From positions 1 to 52,496 of the forward strand of contig CAMLRG010000011.1 in assembly GCA_946482335.1 (NCBI GenBank): a DNA stretch of 52,496 bases, read 5' to 3'. Shown one piece after another: positions 19,504 to 25,611 of the stretch (positions within the stretch are counted from its first letter, which is position 1; each line of letters starts with the position of its first letter). The notes under the pieces were generated by a model. The model was not told the DNA's origin, did not search any database, and worked only from the letters and a program-made list of their open reading frames with translations. A program made the position numbers and the translations under genes. The DNA comes from an uncultured Duganella sp. (lineage in GTDB: Bacteria > Pseudomonadota > Gammaproteobacteria > Burkholderiales > Burkholderiaceae).

Positions 19504-19511
19504 CCAAAAAG

Positions 19512-19545
19512 TAATTTCCTTTTATTAATTTGTTCATGCATAATT
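19512..19545 (+). promoter_or_regulatory. duplicated promoter/leader box, copy 1 (before peptide gene A)
   Basis: TAATTTCC, then 12 variable A/T-rich bases, then GTTCATGCATAATT. The same two blocks, 13 bases apart, recur at 20787-20821 before peptide gene E. CATAAT or ATAATT could be the -10 hexamer. Being kept in both places, in otherwise diverged DNA, suggests a promoter or regulator site for the peptide genes. Confidence 0.55.
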
Positions 19546-19616
19546 AGAATCGCGTTACACGCAGAAACTATTCAAATGGAAGTTTCATTCTTCTTTACAT
19601 ACCAAGGAGCGATGTT

Positions 19617-19784
19617 TTGAACGACCAAATTTTGGATCTCTCGATGGAAGAGATTGCTTGTGTCGCTGGAAGTGCCAAGATTGACCCGCCAGCCCAAACT
19701 TCGACGGTGACCACCGAAGGCCTCAACATCTATTCCCAGCAGGGTGCCGACTTTCCGCAAATAGAAAACGATCCACCAGGCTAG
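19617..19784 (+). CDS. double-glycine leader peptide precursor A, 55 aa
   Basis: TTG start with AAGGAG seven bases upstream. The leader 'LSMEEIACVAGS' fits the LSxxELxxIxGG consensus exactly, with cleavage expected after residue 19 (GS in place of GG). The predicted core is 36 residues: it starts AKIDPPAQ, has a Thr/Ser-rich middle and ends 'DFPQIENDPPG'. The core is acidic and proline-rich, with no Cys and little hydrophobicity, unlike pore-forming class II bacteriocins. It follows the C39 exporter, its presumed transporter. Too short and TTG-started, so easily missed by gene finders. Confidence 0.8.
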   Translation: MNDQILDLSMEEIACVAGSAKIDPPAQTSTVTTEGLNIYSQQGADFPQIENDPPG

Positions 19785-19830
19785 CATTTGGCGGGGGCAT
19801 TGCCTTACTACGAAAACAAGGAGCATTTAA

Positions 19831-19974
19831 TTGAGCACTGAGATTTTTGAAATTTCTGAAGACGAGATCGAGCTAGTCGCCGGTGGCGCCAAGATTGATC
19901 CCCCCACGCAGTCGTCCTCGCATAGCACCGAAGGCCTCGATGTTCCGCAGATCGACAATAATCCCCCTGGCTAA
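19831..19974 (+). CDS. double-glycine leader peptide precursor B, 47 aa
   Basis: TTG start with AAGGAG seven bases upstream. Leader 'ISEDEIELVAGG' with cleavage after Gly19, then a 28-residue core starting AKIDPPTQ, a Ser/His/Thr middle 'SSSHSTEGLD', and the tail 'VPQIDNNPPG'. It is closely related to precursor A and to C in leader, I-D-P-P start and tail, so these three are recent duplicates. Spacing of 46 bases from gene A and no terminator between suggest one transcript. Confidence 0.82.
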   Translation: MSTEIFEISEDEIELVAGGAKIDPPTQSSSHSTEGLDVPQIDNNPPG

Positions 19975-20083
19975 TTGGGTTACACGCTGCTTGAAAAATT
20001 CGTGCTTGTACGAACGTCAGGGTCAGCGAAGATGTGCTGTTGAGTCCACCACCGCTGGATTTCTTATTTTTGGAGAGTTTAAA

Positions 20084-20227
20084 TTGAGCACCGAAATTTC
20101 GATATTGTCTGAAGAAGAGATCGGGTTAATTGCTGGTAGCGCCCAGATCGATCCCCCTGCTCAGCCTTCGACACTCAGCACCCAAGGCCTCGAAGTGCCT
20201 GAGATCGATAATAATCCACCTGGTTGA
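20084..20227 (+). CDS. double-glycine leader peptide precursor C, 47 aa
   Basis: TTG start with GGAGAG six bases upstream. Leader 'LSEEEIGLIAGS', cleavage after Ser19, then a 28-residue core AQIDPPAQ... ending 'VPEIDNNPPG'. It aligns with B over its whole length without gaps (core changes such as K to Q and Q to E). An in-frame open stretch continues upstream to 19883 but lacks a leader-like sequence and a binding site, so the TTG is the right start. Confidence 0.82.
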   Translation: MSTEISILSEEEIGLIAGSAQIDPPAQPSTLSTQGLEVPEIDNNPPG

Positions 20228-20288
20228 TGCCAGTCCCTTTCAACGCATCTCGCGTAGCAATGATTTCATCGAATTAGGAGGATTTAAC

Positions 20289-20414
20289 TTGAGTCCCGAA
20301 ATTATCGAGATTTCTGACGAGGAAATCAAATTCGTTTCTGGTGGCTGCGATATCGGTGCACAAGCACAGCAGGATGACGACTATCCGCAAATTGATAACG
20401 ACCCACCAGGTTAA
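20289..20414 (+). CDS. double-glycine leader peptide precursor D, 41 aa
   Basis: TTG start with AGGAGG seven bases upstream, the best ribosome binding site of the set. Leader 'ISDEEIKFVSGG', cleavage after Gly19, then a short 22-residue core starting with Cys (CDIGAQAQQDDD) and ending 'YPQIDNDPPG'. It lacks the I-D-P-P element at the core start that A, B, C and E have, but keeps the tail. The single Cys at core position 1 is unique in the family. A broken copy of its core follows directly. Confidence 0.82.
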   Translation: MSPEIIEISDEEIKFVSGGCDIGAQAQQDDDYPQIDNDPPG

Positions 20415-20419
20415 CACTA

Positions 20420-20488
20420 GGTGGTGCATCACCGCCAGCACAGCAGGATGGCGACTATCCGCGGATCGAGAACGATCCGCCAGGCTGA
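20420..20488 (+). pseudogene. leaderless remnant of a fifth peptide core
   Basis: Directly after gene D, in another frame, 22 codons read 'GGASPPAQQDGDYPRIENDPP' plus Gly, ended by TGA. This is a GG site, a core and the family tail, but there is no start codon or leader upstream. It looks like the 3' half left by unequal recombination between tandem precursor genes. Confidence 0.7.
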
Positions 20489-20512
20489 TTCATCGCACCC
20501 TGTCCTAAGCGC

Positions 20513-20558
20513 GCCGCAGGCGCCGGTAAGCCGGCTCGCTGCGGCACTTTCTTTATTT
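20513..20558 (+). terminator. terminator after peptide genes A-D
   Basis: Stem GCCGCAG / CTGCGGC encloses an inner CCGG-TAAG-CCGG hairpin and is followed by ACTTTCTTTATTT. The layout and some of the sequence (inner loop TAAG, trailing TTTCTTT) match the terminator after gene E, as if whole transcription units were duplicated. Confidence 0.7.
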
Positions 20559-20639
20559 CAAATCACCGGCCTGCGGATAACACGACGATCAGACGATTTG
20601 TACTGTTGCGGCAACTGTCCTTCGGAAATCCGTCGGTAC

Positions 20640-20663
20640 GAGTTGGCATGTGTTGCGGGAGGT
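20640..20663 (+). pseudogene. possible remnant of a double-glycine leader
   Basis: Eight codons read ELACVAGG and match the leader end EIACVAGS of precursor A at 18 of 24 bases. No proper start, LS motif in frame or I-D-P-P core is attached. The rest of 20559-20786 holds no gene I can support. Confidence 0.3.
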
Positions 20664-20786
20664 GGGTCAATACGGAGAGGATGGCGATGTCCACCGATGA
20701 TTTGCATTCAGTTGAGGCCGTGTTTCGACGCGAGCGACCGAGGTGTCCCATCCGAATTACAACATGTGGCAACATAGCAAGAAAAA

Positions 20787-20821
20787 TAATTTCCCTCTAA
20801 TCAATATGTTCATGCATAATT
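20787..20821 (+). promoter_or_regulatory. duplicated promoter/leader box, copy 2 (before peptide gene E)
   Basis: TAATTTCC, 13 variable bases, and GTTCATGCATAATT, as at 19512-19545 before gene A. The two blocks are identical between the copies while flanking DNA differs. Confidence 0.55.
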
Positions 20822-20893
20822 TACATGCTTTGTTAAGCAAGTAAATTTGCGACCACGCAAGGTCGCTCAACTGTCAAGAATTGGAGATTTGTT

Positions 20894-21040
20894 GTGAACA
20901 CCGAAATCTTTGAACTGTCCCAAGAAGAAATCGTCCTGATCGCCGGCGGCCGCCAGATCGACCCACCACAGGCATCCCGCGAAATCGACCCGCCGCAATC
21001 GGCGTCGTTCAGCGAAATCGATCCGCCAGCTATTGCCTAA
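20894..21040 (+). CDS. double-glycine leader peptide precursor E with triple IDPP core, 48 aa
   Basis: GTG start with GGAG seven bases upstream. Leader 'LSQEEIVLIAGG', cleavage after Gly19. The 29-residue core repeats the element I-D-P-P three times (residues 22-25, 31-34, 42-45), each preceded by Gln or Glu, and ends A-I-A rather than in the N-D-P-P-G tail. It has its own promoter-like box and terminator, so it is a separate unit from A-D. The repeats suggest that I-D-P-P is the functional module of the whole family. Confidence 0.82.
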   Translation: MNTEIFELSQEEIVLIAGGRQIDPPQASREIDPPQSASFSEIDPPAIA

Positions 21041-21050
21041 GTAGCTCCGG

Positions 21051-21989
21051 TCAACGCATGTTGTCCAAAGCGCCGCGGGCGCCGCTAAGGCGGCGTACCG
21101 CGGCGTTTTCTTTGGTGGCCATGCAGCGGCGGATGACAGCCCAATATGATGGGGCGATACATTCCGTGCCGTCGAAGTAGCCGCGTTCGCGCAGCAGCTT
21201 GTGCAGTGCGGGCAGTTTGTAGCCGGGCACCGTGGCGGCCATGTGGTGTTCGACGTGGTAGTTGACGTAGTTGGGTGCCACAAACAGGCGGGCTAGCGGG
21301 CCTGCCAAAGTGGTGGCGGTGTTGCGGCGCGGGTCGCGGTCGTTATGGTCGGGAACGGCGCCGTGCTCGCCCATTACACGCAGGCGCACCAGCAGTGGAA
21401 AGATGAAGATTTGGCCGAGCCACCAGCAAGCGTACACCTCGGGAATTCCTAACGCCCAGAGCGTGGCGAGGATCAGGCCGTGCATCATGAAGAAGGGATA
21501 CAGCGCCCCGCGATCCGTCGGCTGCAGCTGGTAGATGATCCCTTTCACGCCATTCAAGCCGGAGATGTCGCGCAACAGTTTCCGGGTAAGGCTTGCACGC
21601 GTCGCGGGGTAGCTGGCGACGAATGCCAGGTCAGGATCGGCGCCGGTGCCGGCGGTACGATGGTGTTCCAAGTGGCCACGGCGGTAGGCTGCATAAGGCA
21701 CGTTCGGCAAGGCGCCGAAGACCCATTTCCCCATCCATTGGTTCACCCTGCGTGAGGTGAAGAAGTTCTGGTGCGCGGCGTCGTGCGTGAGGATCGCGAA
21801 GCCGAGGGCGCGGCCGGCGAGCAGCGCGGTGCCGAGGATCCAGGCAAGTGGATGGTGCCATAACGCAGGCAATGCAAAGCCGGCGGCGACCAGCGCCACG
21901 TTGGCGATGACGACGCCGGTGGCTCGCCAGTTGTCCGCGGTCGTAAAGGTCCGCAGCTCTTGCTTGTCGATATAGGAGAGGATATTCAT
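21051..21989 (-). CDS. membrane fatty acid desaturase
   Basis: A 312-residue di-iron membrane desaturase. The three histidine boxes are present: HDAAHQ (about 69-74), HLEHH (about 105-109) and HVEHH (about 245-249). Four membrane helices surround them. Members introduce double bonds into acyl lipids or hydroxylate related substrates. It is divergent from a GlxA/AraC-type regulator whose start is 49 bp away, the usual arrangement for a regulator and target. Its last ~20 codons double as the terminator of peptide gene E. The substrate cannot be told; GC and codon use are native, so it probably lies outside the peptide island. Confidence 0.92.
   Translation of the reverse strand: MNILSYIDKQELRTFTTADNWRATGVVIANVALVAAGFALPALWHHPLAWILGTALLAGRALGFAILTHDAAHQNFFTSRRVNQWMGKWVFGALPNVPYAAYRRGHLEHHRTAGTGADPDLAFVASYPATRASLTRKLLRDISGLNGVKGIIYQLQPTDRGALYPFFMMHGLILATLWALGIPEVYACWWLGQIFIFPLLVRLRVMGEHGAVPDHNDRDPRRNTATTLAGPLARLFVAPNYVNYHVEHHMAATVPGYKLPALHKLLRERGYFDGTECIAPSYWAVIRRCMATKENAAVRRLSGARGALDNMR
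21070..21113 (+). terminator. terminator after peptide gene E, inside the desaturase 3' end
   Basis: Outer stem CGCCGCGG / CCGCGGCG, inner GCCGC-TAAG-GCGGC hairpin, then TTTTCTTT. It is a strong rho-independent terminator for gene E, yet it lies within the last codons of the convergent desaturase gene. Confidence 0.8.
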
Positions 21990-22037
21990 GCGGCCATCCT
22001 AGCGCCCGGCGCTGCGAGGCATGGTACATTATTCGCC

Positions 22038-23009
22038 ATGCAGCATACTTTTTCCGCCATCCCGACGAGTCTCTACATCGACCACAATTGCTGGGCGGGC
22101 GGCGTCATGCTGATCCGCGAGCTGCTTGCCGTCGCGGGTACGCTGAACGCGCGGCAGCCCGATCTGCAAACGTCGGCGATGTTCGATGTGGCGCTGGTTG
22201 GGCCGACCTTGCAGCCAGTGCGTTCGTTCACGGGCCCCGCGCTTGTGCCGGAACGCAGCCTGCGCAATGCGCGCCTGGCCGATGTGCTGGTGCTGCCATC
22301 CTTTTATGGCGACGTGCCCGCGTCCCCTGCCCTGTTGCGCTGGATCGTGCGGCATTACGAGGCGGGCGGCTGCATCCTTGCCTCGGCCAGCGGCGTGCGT
22401 TTGCTGGCTGCGAGCGGGCTGCTCGATGGGCGCGATGCGACGTGCAACCTGGCCGACCGGCGTGCGATCGCCGCAGCGCATCCTGCAGTGCGGCTCTCGC
22501 CGCAAGCGCCACTGGTCGTGGATGGCCGCTTGATCACAGCCGCCAGCATCACGCCCACCATCGATGCCTGCGCCCATCTCGTGAAACGTTTCCATGGCGA
22601 GAAGTCTGCGTTGAAGTTCGCGCGGTATGCGAATTCGGCGCGCCAGCTGGCCGATGTCGGCATCGGGAACTGCCATCACGAACACAGGGACGCACGCGTG
22701 CAAGCGGCGCAAAGGTATATCGAACAACATAGCTGCTCCGGCATCACACCCGACGACGTGGCGCGTCACGTCGCCATGAGCCAGCGCAACCTCGCGCGCC
22801 GCTTCGGCGCCGCGTTGGGCGTTACGCCGGTGCAGTACATCCTTCACTGCCGCATCGAACAAGCCAAGCGTTTGCTGGCGCGGCCGAACGTCAGCTTGCG
22901 CCGCGTGGCGGTTGAAATCGGTTTCAGCGACGAAGCCGTTTTCCGCCGGGCCTTCAAGCAAGTGTCCGGCCAAACGCCCAGTGCGTGGCGCGCATTGCAA
23001 GCCGCTTAA
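22038..23009 (+). CDS. GlxA-family transcriptional regulator (DJ-1/PfpI + AraC HTH)
   Basis: A 323-residue protein with an N-terminal DJ-1/PfpI-like domain (about 10-190, with 'DVLVLPSFYGDV') and a C-terminal AraC-type double helix-turn-helix (about 220-320, 'VAMSQRNLARRFGAALG' and 'VAVEIGFSDEAVFRRAFKQ'). The start at 22038 (MQHTFSAIP) fits the family better than an upstream in-frame ATG, which would overlap the divergent desaturase. GlxA proteins act as ligand-responsive activators; here the likely target is the desaturase on the other strand. The ligand is unknown. Confidence 0.88.
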   Translation: MQHTFSAIPTSLYIDHNCWAGGVMLIRELLAVAGTLNARQPDLQTSAMFDVALVGPTLQPVRSFTGPALVPERSLRNARLADVLVLPSFYGDVPASPALLRWIVRHYEAGGCILASASGVRLLAASGLLDGRDATCNLADRRAIAAAHPAVRLSPQAPLVVDGRLITAASITPTIDACAHLVKRFHGEKSALKFARYANSARQLADVGIGNCHHEHRDARVQAAQRYIEQHSCSGITPDDVARHVAMSQRNLARRFGAALGVTPVQYILHCRIEQAKRLLARPNVSLRRVAVEIGFSDEAVFRRAFKQVSGQTPSAWRALQAA

Positions 23010-23107
23010 CAGCTGTTGTTTAAAAGTGCGGTACGCAGCTTCCACACTGTACATTCCCACACGGCAATGCCACCATGTGGATACACCATAAAAACCAACC
23101 ATTCGGG

Positions 23108-25072
23108 ATGAGAACCACAGCACTGCATGGCCTCCAGAAAAGGCCGCTGGCTGTCTTGCTGCTCGCAGCGGCGAACGCATGCGCGCAAGATGCCGACCTG
23201 ACTAGTTTTCCACTTGAACAATTGATGTCGATGGAGGTGTATAGCGCCTCCCGCTTTAACCAACAGGCGACCCAAGCTCCTTCCAATGTAACTGTCCTTA
23301 CCTCCGCCGACATCCGTGCATACGGATGGCGCACACTTACCGATGCGCTGCGCAGCATCCGCGGCCTGTACACCAGCCATGACCGCAGCTACAGCTATCT
23401 GGGCGCGCGCGGCTTCCTGCGTTCAGGCGACTTGAACTCGCGCTTCCTGCTGCAGATCGATGGCACGCGCATCAACGATCCGGTGTTCGACCAGGCGCAG
23501 CTTGGCGGCGAGTTCCCGCTCGACCTGGACCTGGTGGACCGCATCGAATTCGTGCCGGGGCCGGGCTCGTCGGTCTATGGCGCCAACGCATTCTTCGGCG
23601 TGATCAACGTCATCACGCGCCGCGCATCGGAACTGGATGGTGCGCGCGCCACGCTGGAAGCGGGCCAGGCGGGCACGCGTGGCGGCAGCGCGACGTATGG
23701 CTGGCGCAATGGCGATGCGGAACTGGTGCTGTCGGCCAGCCGTGGATTGAGCGATGGTCGCGACCTCTATTACCCGGAATTCGGAGGCAGCGCGCGCGGG
23801 CTCGATTGGGAACGCATTACGCGCCTGTTCGCGCGCGCCCAGGCCGGGGCCTGGTCGATGACCTTGTTGGATGGCGCGCGTACGAAAGGTATGGCTGCGG
23901 CTTCGTATGGCCAGCCATTCAATGTGCCCGGCGGCCAGACCCTTGACCGATTGACCCTGGCGGAAGTGGGCTATCGCAGCCGGGTGATACCAATGCACGG
24001 TGAAATCACTGGTCGCCTGTACCATGGCACCTATCGTTACGAGGGGCATTTCGTCCTTTGGGATACGTTCGGCACGATCAACTATGACCACACCCGCGCC
24101 CGCTGGTGGGGTGCCGATGTCAGCCTGTTCCTGCAGGTCGCCCCTGCGCACAAGCTGGTGGTCGGCGCCGACTACCAGTACAACCATGACCTGACGCAGC
24201 AGAATTACGATACCGAGCCTTACTTCGTCTATCTGGACGACCAACAGCAGGGCAAACGCTTCGGCATCTATGCGCAGGATGAAATCACGCTGGCGGAGGG
24301 CGTCCTTCTCAACGCGGGCCTGCGCTACGACCGCGAGACCAGCACTGGCGGCGTTTTCAACCCTCGCCTGGCGCTGATCGCGGAGGTCGCGCGGGGAACC
24401 ACGGTGAAGGCGATCTACGGCAGCGCCTTCCGCGCCCCGAACAGCTATGAACTGTTCTATGGCATCGACGGGCAAGGCGGTCAATTGGCAAACCCTAGCC
24501 TTGGCCGCGAACGGATCCGCAGCCATGAGCTTTCAGTAGTGCGCCAGCTTGGCACCGATCGCCGGCTGACGCTGACCGGTTATGCCAATGAGGCGTCCGG
24601 CCTGATCACCGAAGTCGATGACGAGGAATCGGGCATGCCGATCTTCCGCAACCTGGGCCAGGCCCGTGCGCGCGGCATTGAGATCGAATACGAGCGGACT
24701 TATGACACCGGTGCACGGGTTCGTGCCAGTGTGGCACGCCAGCGCGCTTCCAGCGCGGCGGGCGAAGTCAACTCGCCGCGCTGGCTGGCCAAACTGAATG
24801 CCACCAGGCGGTTGGCTGGTCCGTGGCACACTGGCATCGAGGGGCAGTATGTCAGCGCGCGCGGTCTGGTCGACGGCGGCAAGGCTGGCGGCTTCGTGCT
24901 CGCCAACCTGAACTTCTACACCATTGGCCTCACGCGCCACTTCGATGCATCGCTCGGCGTACAAAACCTTTTCGACAAGCACTATGCCGATCCGGTGTCG
25001 CGCGCCTTCGTCCAGCGTTCGCTCGAACAGGACGGACGGCGTGTCTACTTCAAACTCAAGGCGGCCTACTGA
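23108..25072 (+). CDS. TonB-dependent outer membrane receptor
   Basis: About 654 residues. A signal peptide ('RPLAVLLLAAANACAQ') is followed by a plug domain (about 45-165, with 'FLLQIDGTRINDP' and 'VDRIEFVPGPGSSVYGANAFFGVINV') and a 22-strand-type barrel ending 'RRVYFKLKAAY' with a terminal aromatic. Such receptors import siderophores, cobalamin or sugars, or sense them. I chose the ATG at 23108 because it directly precedes the signal peptide; an in-frame ATG at 23075 is possible. Its stop overlaps the start of the YfiR gene, tying receptor and c-di-GMP control into one operon. Confidence 0.93.
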   Translation: MRTTALHGLQKRPLAVLLLAAANACAQDADLTSFPLEQLMSMEVYSASRFNQQATQAPSNVTVLTSADIRAYGWRTLTDALRSIRGLYTSHDRSYSYLGARGFLRSGDLNSRFLLQIDGTRINDPVFDQAQLGGEFPLDLDLVDRIEFVPGPGSSVYGANAFFGVINVITRRASELDGARATLEAGQAGTRGGSATYGWRNGDAELVLSASRGLSDGRDLYYPEFGGSARGLDWERITRLFARAQAGAWSMTLLDGARTKGMAAASYGQPFNVPGGQTLDRLTLAEVGYRSRVIPMHGEITGRLYHGTYRYEGHFVLWDTFGTINYDHTRARWWGADVSLFLQVAPAHKLVVGADYQYNHDLTQQNYDTEPYFVYLDDQQQGKRFGIYAQDEITLAEGVLLNAGLRYDRETSTGGVFNPRLALIAEVARGTTVKAIYGSAFRAPNSYELFYGIDGQGGQLANPSLGRERIRSHELSVVRQLGTDRRLTLTGYANEASGLITEVDDEESGMPIFRNLGQARARGIEIEYERTYDTGARVRASVARQRASSAAGEVNSPRWLAKLNATRRLAGPWHTGIEGQYVSARGLVDGGKAGGFVLANLNFYTIGLTRHFDASLGVQNLFDKHYADPVSRAFVQRSLEQDGRRVYFKLKAAY

Positions 25073-25611
25073 TGATGCCACGCCTTTTCGCCATCCTGAC
25101 CATCCTGCTGCTGGCAGGCGGGCCGGCGCGCGCGCAGCTGCCGGCTGGTGCGAACGAGGCGGAATTGAAGGCGGCCATCCTGTTCAACTTCGCCATGTTC
25201 ACCGAATGGCCGGCCGACAGCCTCCCGGCCGGCGCACCCTTGCGGCTGTGCGTGTTCCAGGGTAATGGCATGGTGGCGGCGCTGGGCAGCCTGCAGGAGA
25301 AGCAAGTCAACGGGCACCGCGTGACGATACGCACCCTGCCCGCGGCACCGGGCGCGGCCCAACTGGCAGCCTGCCACCTGCTGTTGCTGGATGCGCAGGA
25401 CCGCGAACGCTGGCCGCTGCTCAGGCACGACTTGGCCACCAGCAGTGTGCTGACCATCGCGGATGACCGCATTATCGGCGCGAATGGCGCCATGATTTCG
25501 TTTGGTATCGACAATCGCCGCGTGGGCTTTGACGTGGACCTGGTGCCGGTGCGCCAGGCGCGCTTGACGCTCAGTTCCAAATTATTGCGGCTTGCCAGGA
25601 GTGTCCAATGA
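25072..25611 (+). CDS. YfiR-like periplasmic protein (DUF4154)
   Basis: A 179-residue protein with a signal peptide ('LLLAGGPARAQ') and the YfiR/DUF4154 pattern 'ELKAAILFNFAMFTEWP', two cysteines ('RLCVF', 'AACHLL') and C-terminal 'SFGIDNRRVGFDVDL'. In Pseudomonas YfiR represses the diguanylate cyclase YfiN from the periplasm. The start ATG overlaps the receptor stop and its own stop overlaps the next start, so the three genes are translationally coupled. Only one cysteine pair is present; redox control is possible but not shown. Confidence 0.88.
   Translation: MMPRLFAILTILLLAGGPARAQLPAGANEAELKAAILFNFAMFTEWPADSLPAGAPLRLCVFQGNGMVAALGSLQEKQVNGHRVTIRTLPAAPGAAQLAACHLLLLDAQDRERWPLLRHDLATSSVLTIADDRIIGANGAMISFGIDNRRVGFDVDLVPVRQARLTLSSKLLRLARSVQ

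Noticed and set aside
15568..20500. Known RiPP class (lanthipeptide, graspetide, lasso peptide, sactipeptide)
   Set aside because: No LanM/LanB, ATP-grasp, asparagine-synthetase-like, radical SAM or YcaO gene is seen, and cores lack Cys (except one) and the known graspetide motifs.
20421..20777. 118-aa frame between peptide genes D and E
   Set aside because: Crosses the fossil core and a terminator, has no ribosome binding site and an incoherent sequence; only a short leader-like scrap inside it may be meaningful.
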